A stretch of DNA of 24,302 bases, taken from AB-137-C09 sp964645625. Its GTDB lineage: Bacteria > Pseudomonadota > Zetaproteobacteria > Mariprofundales > Mariprofundaceae. This document shows, piece by piece, positions 6,702-13,795 of the stretch. A model generated the notes under the pieces. That model was not told where the DNA came from and ran no database searches. It saw only the letters and a list, made by a program, of their open reading frames with translations. The position numbers and the translations under genes are program-made. Where the stretch lies: assembly GCA_964645625.1 (NCBI GenBank), contig CAZYAI010000037.1:1-24302 (forward strand), read 5' to 3'. Numbering within the stretch: the first letter of the stretch is position 1; the number at the start of each line of letters is the position of its first letter.

Positions 6702-7192
6702 AGCTCTGAATCATCCGATAAGCGTTGAAAGTTGCCCGATTTTCCGCCACGTTTTTCTTCTAATTGAATCGCGTTGATGGTCATTCCTTTGTCAATAGCT
6801 TTGCACATATCGTAGAGCGTTAATAAAGCTGTGCTGACTGCTGTCAACGCCTCCATTTCCACCCCTGTTTTGCCTTTGCAGCGCACGCTTACGCTGACTT
6901 TTATGCCGCAATCATCGAGCAATTCAGCAAACGACACATCGACCCCAGAAAGCATTAACGGATGACACATCGGAATCAAGTCAGGCGTTTTTTTCGCCCC
7001 CATGATCGCTGCCACATCTGCCACAGCTAGCACATCGCCTTTTTTCAGTGTGCCTTGTTGAATACGAGCCAGGGTCTCGGGCTGCATGTGAATCTCACCG
7101 CTGGCAACAGCGATGCGCGTACTAATTTCTTTATCAGAAACATCCACCATCCGTCCGCGCCCAGCGTCATTAAAATGCGTTAGTGTTGTCAT
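6698..7192 (-). CDS. moaC: Cyclic pyranopterin monophosphate synthase MoaC
   Basis: Converts the MoaA product to cyclic pyranopterin monophosphate. Conserved blocks: GRGRMVDVSDK, DLIPMCHPLMLSGVDVSF, GKTGVEMEALTAVSTALLT, the catalytic YDMCKAIDKGM (Asp and Lys) and LEEKRGGKSG. I choose ATG 7192 (164 aa, the usual length), which has AGGA seven bases upstream. An in-frame start at 7237 would overlap modC and adds non-family sequence. It starts 14 nt after the modC stop, so it belongs to the same transcript. Confidence 0.95.
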   Translation of the reverse strand: MTTLTHFNDAGRGRMVDVSDKEISTRIAVASGEIHMQPETLARIQQGTLKKGDVLAVADVAAIMGAKKTPDLIPMCHPLMLSGVDVSFAELLDDCGIKVSVSVRCKGKTGVEMEALTAVSTALLTLYDMCKAIDKGMTINAIQLEEKRGGKSGNFQRLSDDSEL

Positions 7193-7206
7193 TGTTTTTC
7201 CTGAAT

Positions 7207-7830
7207 TCAAGTTAATTGTCCTTCGCACATCTGCCAATGTTGCTGCGCTAAGGATGTGGCATCCTCGGGATCATGGCTGACCATGATGATGGGGATGTTG
7301 TGTTCTGTTTGCCATGTTTTTAGTTGTGCTCGAAAACGACTACGAACATGGGGTGCTTGTGCTGAAAAAGGCTCGTCCAGCAATAATAGATTCGGCTTTC
7401 CCACCATTGCACGTACCAAGGCGAGCCGTTGCGCTTCGCCTGTGGAAAGCATCGAAGCGCAACGCGTGAGCAGGTGGTGTAGTGCAAAGTTGTCGCATAG
7501 TGTATAAAAACACTTGTCATTATCATGCGTTATACCGAGTAAAATATTTTGCTCTACTGTTAACCATGGCAACGCCACAGCAGTAGGCCAAACAAAACCC
7601 ATGCCACGTTGTTCCGTTGTCATGCTAAGCCCAGCCTCGCTATCTAACCAGCACCGTTGATTGATATGAATCGTCCCTTGTGGCGTTTCTAGGCCTGCAA
7701 GGCAACGCAATAATGTGGATTTACCTGCGCCGTTTTCACCTGATACTACGATAATTTCATCACTAAAAGCGGCTTCAACATCCAAATGCAAAGCACCAAT
7801 ATCATAGCGCAAATGAAAATTATGTTTCAT
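7207..7830 (-). CDS. modC: Molybdate ABC transporter ATP-binding protein, short form with altered Q- and D-loops
   Basis: ATPase of the molybdate importer. Walker A GENGAGKST (residues 31-39), signature LSTGEAQR (128-135), Walker B LLLLDEPF and switch histidine H186 are present. Two features are odd: the usual Q-loop glutamine (VFQ) is replaced by VWP (P82), and the D-loop SALD reads SAQA. At 207 aa it lacks the C-terminal molybdate-sensing Mop/TOBE domain of E. coli ModC (about 350 aa). It overlaps modB by ATGA at 7830. The context (modB, modA, Moco genes) makes molybdate the likely substrate; tungstate is the alternative. Confidence 0.9.
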   Translation of the reverse strand: MKHNFHLRYDIGALHLDVEAAFSDEIIVVSGENGAGKSTLLRCLAGLETPQGTIHINQRCWLDSEAGLSMTTEQRGMGFVWPTAVALPWLTVEQNILLGITHDNDKCFYTLCDNFALHHLLTRCASMLSTGEAQRLALVRAMVGKPNLLLLDEPFSAQAPHVRSRFRAQLKTWQTEHNIPIIMVSHDPEDATSLAQQHWQMCEGQLT

Positions 7831-8489
7831 GTCATTAGGCCTGTTTTCCGATTGATGGAATAGACCAGCGACAATAGCGCAAATGCGACAACCATCAAAA
7901 TTAACGCCAGCATGGATGCTTCAGATTGCTGTTGTATCTCCACCATTTCAAACAGCGCGATGCTGGCAACCTTGGTTTCACTAGGGATCGAACCGCCGAC
8001 CATCAGCACGACGCCGAATTCACCCATGGTGTGCGCAAACGATAATGCGATTGCAACAAGCATCCCTCCCTTGGAGGCAGGTAATACAATTTGCCTTAAT
8101 ACTTGCCATCTCGTCATAGCTTGTATCTTGCCCAATTCTAGCCAGTGCTTGGGAATAGCTCGAAAGGCTTGCTGTAGCGGTTGCACGGCAAAGGGGAGGC
8201 TGTATAGCACCGATGCCAGCACCATACCGGAGAATGAAAATGCCAAGCTGCTGTCAAATACCGTCTGCCACAAACGTCCAACGAAGGAATCAGGGGCGAT
8301 GAGTAATAACACATAATAACCCAATACCGTGGGGGGCAAGACCAAGGGTAGTGCTACCACTACCTCCAATGCCGTGCGCCCAGCAAACGATCTAAACGCC
8401 AATACATAAGCCAGTGGGAGAGCAAGCAGCAATAAAATAAGCGTGGTGATAGTGGATAATTGCAAAGAAATAAGCAGTGCGTCGATCAT
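7827..8489 (-). CDS. modB: Molybdate ABC transporter permease
   Basis: A 220-aa inner-membrane permease with about five hydrophobic segments. Family hallmarks: VALPLVLPPTVLGYYVLL near residues 45-63, FRAIPKHWLELGKIQAMTRW (the EAA-type loop that contacts ModC) and FAHTMGEFGVVLMVGGSIP. Pairs with ModC, whose start codon overlaps its stop as ATGA. No clear Shine-Dalgarno precedes ATG 8489, and 100 nt separate it from modA without an obvious promoter or terminator. Confidence 0.94.
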   Translation of the reverse strand: MIDALLISLQLSTITTLILLLLALPLAYVLAFRSFAGRTALEVVVALPLVLPPTVLGYYVLLLIAPDSFVGRLWQTVFDSSLAFSFSGMVLASVLYSLPFAVQPLQQAFRAIPKHWLELGKIQAMTRWQVLRQIVLPASKGGMLVAIALSFAHTMGEFGVVLMVGGSIPSETKVASIALFEMVEIQQQSEASMLALILMVVAFALLSLVYSINRKTGLMT

Positions 8490-8589
8490 ATTTATCGGGA
8501 GACTAGAGTAAAAGGTGGTTTATTATGTGTCATTGGTAAGTTGTACTGCTAAAAAGTTTATATTATGACCTGGCCTTGTTCAAAAATCG

Positions 8590-9237
8590 TCAGAGGTCGC
8601 TATTAAGCGATTCGATAAAACTAACGGTAGCGGTATTTTTTTGTATCAATACTGCGGTATAAGGAATCTTTGCTAGGGCTTGTTTACGTTGTTGTATGGG
8701 GATGAACCCCGCATCGACTAAGCCTTGCTGTACCATCATCGCCGCTTGCATGGCGTTTTGCGCATAGATGAACTTTGGCTTCAATAGTTGCCACAAGCCT
8801 TGCTTTTGTAACAGTTCCCGCGCCGCAACACCAAAGGGGGCAACATCGGGGTTGGCTAAGACGATACGGTGAATCTTGGCTTCTCGTAATAGCGCGGTGT
8901 TCATGGTGATGCGTCCAGCAATCATTAAACCAAGGTAGCCTTGACCTACGCGTTGAGATGCAATGGCCTTGTTGTATTGTAGCAATCGTTTTGGACTCGC
9001 TTCATCGGCTGCAATCCATACATCAAAAGGCGCGCCCTGCATGATTTGATGATATAGCCGCCCTGTCGAACCTGCTATCAAACGAACGTCTACATCATGA
9101 ATGTGCTCAAATACTTGCGCCCGTTGCTGCATCGCAGGGTAAAGACTGGAAGCCACCGCCACGGTGATCTGCTCTTGTGCTTGCAGAGGCTGGGCGTAGA
9201 GCAATAGGAACAACCATCCTGCGTAACAATACTTCAA
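8590..9237 (-). CDS. modA: Molybdate ABC transporter substrate-binding protein, possibly C-terminally shortened
   Basis: Periplasmic molybdate-binding protein. Signal peptide to about residue 20 (WLFLLLYAQPLQA, then QEQ); then ITVAVASSLYPAM, LIAGSTGRLYHQI, GAPFDVWIAADE and LANPDVAPFG, the typical ModA oxyanion-binding blocks. The protein ends at FIESLNSDL, earlier than most ModA proteins, which continue with a segment like SxEAQxIFxxxGF. Just past the TGA, the -1 frame reads LTIFEQGQVII then TAA; the shift point is a CTCT dinucleotide repeat, so a duplicated CT may have cut the tail. It begins 3 nt after the moaA stop. Confidence 0.92.
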   Translation of the reverse strand: MKYCYAGWLFLLLYAQPLQAQEQITVAVASSLYPAMQQRAQVFEHIHDVDVRLIAGSTGRLYHQIMQGAPFDVWIAADEASPKRLLQYNKAIASQRVGQGYLGLMIAGRITMNTALLREAKIHRIVLANPDVAPFGVAARELLQKQGLWQLLKPKFIYAQNAMQAAMMVQQGLVDAGFIPIQQRKQALAKIPYTAVLIQKNTATVSFIESLNSDL

Positions 9238-9240
9238 ACC

Positions 9241-10269
9241 TTAACCACCAATATGAATCATCGAACGTTTTTCACTGTCCTGTTGCAGGTCATACACGCC
9301 AATTTCTGGCTTGATGAGAGCAGCTCGAAAAAAGCTGGCGCGAAGGTCATCATCGCTACCGCCCTGACGTATCACAGCACGTAAATCAAGCTCTTGATCG
9401 GCAGGAAGGCAGGAACGCAGACCACCATCAGCCGTTAAACGCAAACGATTACAGCCAGTGCAAAAACGATCCGACATAGGCATAATAAAACCAACCTCAC
9501 CCCTACCATGACGTAGTGGCACATAACGCGCTGCCGTTTGCCCTACATCTGCCAATGCTTGCGGGTCGAGTCGCTGGCACACATCCTCGCGTTGCATGAT
9601 GTCATCAATAGAAATATAATGGTGTTCCCAATCTAACCCCTGTTTCATCGGCATTAACTCAATAAAACGAATCGTCATGCCATGCGCCTCGGCAAAGTCG
9701 ATAAGATCTGCCACCTCATCATCATTGATGCCACGCATCAATACAGTATTTAATTTTATCGGATGTAAGCCTACCTCGGCGGCGGTCGTTAAACCACGCA
9801 ACACAGGTGCAAGTTCGCTACCTGTAAGCTCCCGAAAGCGCAAAGGGTTCAGCGTATCCATACTCACATTCACTCGTTGAAGTCCCGAGTCTGCCAATGC
9901 TGCTGCATGTTGCGCTAAGAGCGTAGCGTTGCTAGTCATCGCCAGTTCCTCAATACCATCAATTGCAGCCAGCATACGTACCAACGATGGCAAGTCATGG
10001 CGAACCAATGGCTCACCGCCCGTTAAACGAATTTTCTTAATACCGAGCTTTGCCCCAACGGTTACAATTCGACTAATCTCTTCAAAGCTCAATAACTGAC
10101 TACGCGCCTCAGCTTGATATGCATCGGAAGAAGGACGACAATAATGACAGCGCATATTGCAGCGGTCGGTTACAGAAATACGCAAATAGCTCAGTTTCCG
10201 CCCAAAGCGATCGGTAACCCCTGCTCCTTGCGGCACAGCATCAAACCAATGTATCGGTGCATCGTTCAT
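9241..10269 (-). CDS. moaA: GTP 3',8-cyclase MoaA (radical SAM)
   Basis: First enzyme of molybdenum cofactor synthesis: a radical-SAM enzyme turning GTP into 3',8-cyclo-7,8-dihydro-GTP. The N-terminal cluster motif is CNMRCHYC (C37, C41, C44), the SAM-binding GGEP is in RLTGGEPLVR, and the C-terminal second 4Fe-4S site is CTGCNRLRLTADGGLRSC. It ends in the conserved Gly-Gly (IHIGG). 342 aa is normal length. It is the first gene of the Moco/molybdate operon; ATG 10269 has only a weak AGG-type binding site, and the leader contains the CCTAAATCCTG-type repeat end. Confidence 0.96.
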   Translation of the reverse strand: MNDAPIHWFDAVPQGAGVTDRFGRKLSYLRISVTDRCNMRCHYCRPSSDAYQAEARSQLLSFEEISRIVTVGAKLGIKKIRLTGGEPLVRHDLPSLVRMLAAIDGIEELAMTSNATLLAQHAAALADSGLQRVNVSMDTLNPLRFRELTGSELAPVLRGLTTAAEVGLHPIKLNTVLMRGINDDEVADLIDFAEAHGMTIRFIELMPMKQGLDWEHHYISIDDIMQREDVCQRLDPQALADVGQTAARYVPLRHGRGEVGFIMPMSDRFCTGCNRLRLTADGGLRSCLPADQELDLRAVIRQGGSDDDLRASFFRAALIKPEIGVYDLQQDSEKRSMIHIGG

Positions 10270-10273
10270 TTAT

Positions 10274-10289
10274 TAATACCTAAATCCTG
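10274..10289. repeat. Solo copy of the fold-back element end, in the moaA leader
   Basis: TAATACCTAAATCCTG here is identical over 16 nt to 3772-3787, the left end of the 163-bp fold-back element. No matching right end is found in 10270-10747. It lies 4 nt before the moaA start codon and thus in its mRNA leader. Confidence 0.55.
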
Positions 10290-10306
10290 TAACTCTATTT
10301 TTCTAA

Positions 10307-10441
10307 CCTGACATTCATAAATCGTCGCGGACAAAGGGACAAGCAAGGGCCCGCCAGTATTTATGAATCATTCAGGCATGCCAGCTTAATGGCAATTAAG
10401 GCGGTAGATTAGTCCCGCCAGTATTTATGAATCATTCAGGC
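10307..10441. repeat. 28-nt direct repeat pair plus a diverged inverted copy (REP-like cluster)
   Basis: Two identical 28-nt units at 10350-10377 and 10414-10441 (starting CCCGCCAGTATTTATG, ending ATCATTCAGGC) are separated by 36 nt. The spacer holds a small palindrome CTTAAT-GGCA-ATTAAG. A diverged inverted copy, CCTGACATTCATAAAT followed by a CGCGG, lies at 10307-10330. Inverted-direct-direct order is typical of REP/BIME clusters. Together with 10553-10660 this is the content of the gene-free 10270-10747 stretch. Confidence 0.6.
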
Positions 10442-10552
10442 TAAAGGGCTGGGAAAGATATATTATCCAACGAGTTAGCTGCTCAAAGAATAAAATAGGA
10501 GAGTCTCCTTTTCCATGATCAACTCTAAACGAGTATCAGGTCTTAAGTCTAG

Positions 10553-10660
10553 CCCTTATTTGATGGTAAATAAGGGGGTATTGTACAATACCAATGCAGC
10601 TCAAATTAGCTTCTAAGCATCGCCAGCATGCTCGCCATAATAACGTTGGCAAGAGCTGCA
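10553..10660. other. Cluster of strong palindromes between nasA and moaA
   Basis: Three structures in a row: CCCTTATTT/AAATAAGGG (10553-10561 and 10568-10576, loop GATGGT); the 16-nt perfect palindrome GGTATTGTACAATACC (10577-10592); and TGCAGCTC/GAGCTGCA (10595-10602 and 10653-10660) enclosing a GCCA/TGGC inner stem. They could be the terminator region of the nirB-nirD-nasA transcript, a structured leader of moaA (both genes are on the - strand), or remains of small mobile elements. No coding sequence is seen here. Confidence 0.45.
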
Positions 10661-10747
10661 TACTAGCGATTGCGCTTATGATACGAATTCAGGTGATATT
10701 TATGATGATCGAAAGACTGTAAAGTCGGAAACCACCAAACACAAGTC

Positions 10748-13429
10748 TCACGCCTTTTGTAGCAGGCGTTTTATTTCTGGTATGCAGGAGCCGCAGCCTG
10801 TGCCTGCCATGGTACAGGATTTTAGTGCTTCGATGGAACTATTACCGCCTGCGATGGCGGCTTTGAGTTCTAACGCTCCGACATTGTTGCAGGCGCAGAT
10901 GATTTTCCCCTTGGTGTCTGCTTTGTTGATGGGGCTGGTGGGGGCGAGCAAATAGGGGCGAAGTTCGCCAACGTCTCGCCCCTCTAGCATCAACTTGCGC
11001 AGCCACTTGGCTTCGCTAATGTCACCACCTACCCAACGTACTGCCACCAAATGACCATCATCCAGCCATGCTTTGCGGTTGATTCCCTGCTTGCGGTCGG
11101 AATAGGTGAGTGTTTCAAAACTTTGCCCCTGCTCCAGCATCTGATCTAGGCGTTGGTACTGCGTATCTTTCAGGGGCTTGGTACAAGCTACATCAATGGC
11201 GGTGACGGGGTGATCCGTTCCTGCGCAGCTCACTACGCCGTAGGTATAGCCTTTGATCATTTCACGACCGAGTGAAATCTTTTGCCCTGCCATCAACATC
11301 ATACCGCGCCATGCCGCTTTAAACTGTGTTGCTTGCACGGCGGAGTGTTTGAATTCGGGTTCTTTGGATATGGGGTCAATGGCCGCCTGTGTGAGGTTGT
11401 TGGCTCGACCGCCACGCGCTGTCATTTCGCCCCAGTGCATAGGTAAAAAGGTAACACCTTGGCGCACATCGCTACTGATTTCGACAGTCACCACTGCCCT
11501 TCCTCGGCGTGATGATAATTCAACCAAGGATTCATCATTCAGCCCTCGCACTTTGGCATCATCGGGATGAATTTTCAGTGCGGGTACGGCGGCGTGCTGC
11601 ATTAACGATGGCACATTTCCTGTTTTGGTCATGGTGTGCCATTGGTCGCGAATGCGCCCCGTGGTGAGAGAAAGCGGGTATGTAGCATCCGTTGGTTCAG
11701 CTACTGGACGATACATCACGTTGATAAAGTTAGCTAAACCATCAACCGTTTCAAAGCGACCATCTGTATAGAGGCGTTTGGCAGTGTTGACGGCAGCACC
11801 TTTGGGGAATGGCCATTGTTGCGGCCCTTGTGTATCTAACAAGGCATAGCTCAAGCCTGTAATATCAACATCCTTACCTTGGGTAAGACCGCGATGTTCA
11901 TTGAATACCGCTTCGGTGTTGTCAAACGTAAAAGCATCGTCCCAGTTTTCCCCCAGCTTTTTGCCCAATACTCGTGCAAAATCAGTCGCTATGCGCCAAT
12001 CGGGACGCGATACACCAGCGGCAGGAAGGGCTTGTTGCAAGTGATTGATGGTACGTTCGGAGTTGCTTATTGTGCCTTCTTTTTCTGCCCAACCTGCGGC
12101 AGGGAGTAAAAGGTGAGCAAATTGGGTGGTGTCAGTCGGGTGGTAGGCATCGGACACCATCACCAGTTCCGCCTTCCGTAAAGCCGCTTCAGCGCGTTTG
12201 GCGTCAGGCATAGAGATGATGGGGTTAGTACAAGCAATCCATACCGCCTTTACCGTGCCTGCCTCTAGCGCATCAAAGAGTTCAGTTGCTGTCAGCCCTG
12301 GTCGTTGCGGCACATCGTCCACGCCCCAATACTTTGCTACCTCTTGGCGGTGCTGTGGGTTGGTGTAATCACGGTGTGCTGCTAACATATTCGCCAAACC
12401 ACCTACTTCACGACCGCCCATGGCATTGGGTTGACCTGTGAGCGAAAAAGGTCCACAACCTTCTTTACCTACCTGCCCTGTGGCTAGATGCAGGTTCAGC
12501 AGGGCGTTGTTTTTATCCGCTCCCGATATCGATTGGTTCATGCCCATCGTCCAAAATGACACGGTTTTATGTTCGGCAAACCACAATGCCGCTTGCACAA
12601 TGTCCGCAGCTTTTACACCGCAAATACTTGCCGCCTTGCGTGGTGTCATGGCGTGTATGGATGCAGCCATAGCATCAAACCCTTGCGTATGTTGGGCGAT
12701 ATAATCGCGGTCAATCAAACCTTCCCATACCATCACATTGAGCATGGCTTGCAATAAGGGAACATCAGTCCCTGGCTTTAATGGTAAGTAGAGATCAGCA
12801 ATTGAGCAGGTATCGGTACGGCGTGGGTCAGCCACTACAATTTTTAGCTTGGGGTTAGCCTCTTTGGCGGCCTCCATACGACGAAAGAGAATGGGATGGG
12901 CGTAAGCAGGGTTCGCACCAATGATGAAAAAGGATTCAGCTAGCTCAATATCGGCATAGCACGTGGGTGGACCATCAGCACCAAAGGCGCGTTTATAGCC
13001 TGCCACCGCAGATGACATACAGAGTCGCGAATTGGTATCAATATTATTACTACCGATAAAACCCTTCATTAGCTTATTGAAGACGTAATAATCTTCCGTC
13101 AGCAACTGGCCCGAAACGTAAAAGGCCACGGCATCAGGACCATGCTCACGTATGATATTAGCAAACTTTTCTGCCCCGTAATCCAGTGCCTTATCCCAAT
13201 CGACTGGGGCAAAGGGTTGATCAAACGAGGTGCGTAACTGCGGATGCAATAAGCGATCATCGGTATGTACGGTATGATGAAGCTCGCGCCCTTTGGAGCA
13301 TAGCTTGCCGTGATTGGTCGGGTGCTTGGGGTTACCGCGTAGACTGATGATACGCTGCCCATCGGTTTCCAAGCATATACCACAACCTGTGCCGCAATAG
13401 GAACACACACTGTTCACGGTTTTATTCAT
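10748..13429 (-). CDS. nasA: Assimilatory nitrate reductase catalytic subunit with C-terminal [2Fe-2S] domain
   Basis: Cytoplasmic Mo-bis-MGD enzyme that reduces nitrate to nitrite. From the chosen start: N-terminal 4Fe-4S site C9, C12, C16 and C44 (CSYCGTGC...LCSKG), molybdopterin-oxidoreductase domain with the Mo-ligand cysteine in NSRLCMSS, molybdopterin dinucleotide-binding domain (LTTGRIRDQWHTMT...), and a C-terminal BFD-like [2Fe-2S] domain with CACNN and CTMAGTGCGSC. This layout matches NasA of Klebsiella. I choose ATG 13429 (893 aa) because AGGAG lies 5 nt upstream; an in-frame start at 13465 adds 12 residues without a site. It follows nirD in the same operon. Confidence 0.96.
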   Translation of the reverse strand: MNKTVNSVCSYCGTGCGICLETDGQRIISLRGNPKHPTNHGKLCSKGRELHHTVHTDDRLLHPQLRTSFDQPFAPVDWDKALDYGAEKFANIIREHGPDAVAFYVSGQLLTEDYYVFNKLMKGFIGSNNIDTNSRLCMSSAVAGYKRAFGADGPPTCYADIELAESFFIIGANPAYAHPILFRRMEAAKEANPKLKIVVADPRRTDTCSIADLYLPLKPGTDVPLLQAMLNVMVWEGLIDRDYIAQHTQGFDAMAASIHAMTPRKAASICGVKAADIVQAALWFAEHKTVSFWTMGMNQSISGADKNNALLNLHLATGQVGKEGCGPFSLTGQPNAMGGREVGGLANMLAAHRDYTNPQHRQEVAKYWGVDDVPQRPGLTATELFDALEAGTVKAVWIACTNPIISMPDAKRAEAALRKAELVMVSDAYHPTDTTQFAHLLLPAAGWAEKEGTISNSERTINHLQQALPAAGVSRPDWRIATDFARVLGKKLGENWDDAFTFDNTEAVFNEHRGLTQGKDVDITGLSYALLDTQGPQQWPFPKGAAVNTAKRLYTDGRFETVDGLANFINVMYRPVAEPTDATYPLSLTTGRIRDQWHTMTKTGNVPSLMQHAAVPALKIHPDDAKVRGLNDESLVELSSRRGRAVVTVEISSDVRQGVTFLPMHWGEMTARGGRANNLTQAAIDPISKEPEFKHSAVQATQFKAAWRGMMLMAGQKISLGREMIKGYTYGVVSCAGTDHPVTAIDVACTKPLKDTQYQRLDQMLEQGQSFETLTYSDRKQGINRKAWLDDGHLVAVRWVGGDISEAKWLRKLMLEGRDVGELRPYLLAPTSPINKADTKGKIICACNNVGALELKAAIAGGNSSIEALKSCTMAGTGCGSCIPEIKRLLQKA

Positions 13430-13471
13430 ACCAACTCCTATTGAACCTGTTTTTTTAGTCCGCATGTGACG

Positions 13472-13792
13472 CTATGCTAGGCTTATAAACACTTGATCGT
13501 TTTCCACTTTGGTGGCATAAGTTTTTACGCAGCCTTCATCAGGGGCTGCGACTTCACCTGAATTCAAATGGATGCGCCAATTATGCAGCGGACACAGGAT
13601 ATCATCACCCGAAACAATACCTTCAGCCAACGGTCCCTGCTTATGAGGGCAACGGTTTTCTACTGCTTTAATACGGTCGTTGCTTAAACGAAAGACGGCA
13701 ATCATAGTATCGCCTGCGTTCACAGTACGCGCCTGCGATGGAGGGATGTCATCTATTGCACATACTTTAACCCAATTCTTTGCTTCCCTCAT
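13472..13792 (-). CDS. nirD: Nitrite reductase (NADH) small subunit NirD
   Basis: A 106-aa Rieske-type protein. The iron-sulfur ligands are fully kept: CPHKQGPL (C48, H50) and CPLHNW (C67, H70). NirD is the small partner of NirB in NADH-dependent assimilatory nitrite reductase. It begins 3 nt after the nirB stop and nasA follows 42 nt later, so the three genes form one operon. Confidence 0.95.
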   Translation of the reverse strand: MREAKNWVKVCAIDDIPPSQARTVNAGDTMIAVFRLSNDRIKAVENRCPHKQGPLAEGIVSGDDILCPLHNWRIHLNSGEVAAPDEGCVKTYATKVENDQVFISLA

Positions 13793-13795
13793 GGC

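Noticed and set aside
10350..10441. Two 28-nt repeats with a 36-nt spacer, resembling a minimal CRISPR array
   Set aside because: Only two units, a third copy is inverted, the spacer is itself palindromic, and no cas gene is in the window; a REP-like cluster explains it better.
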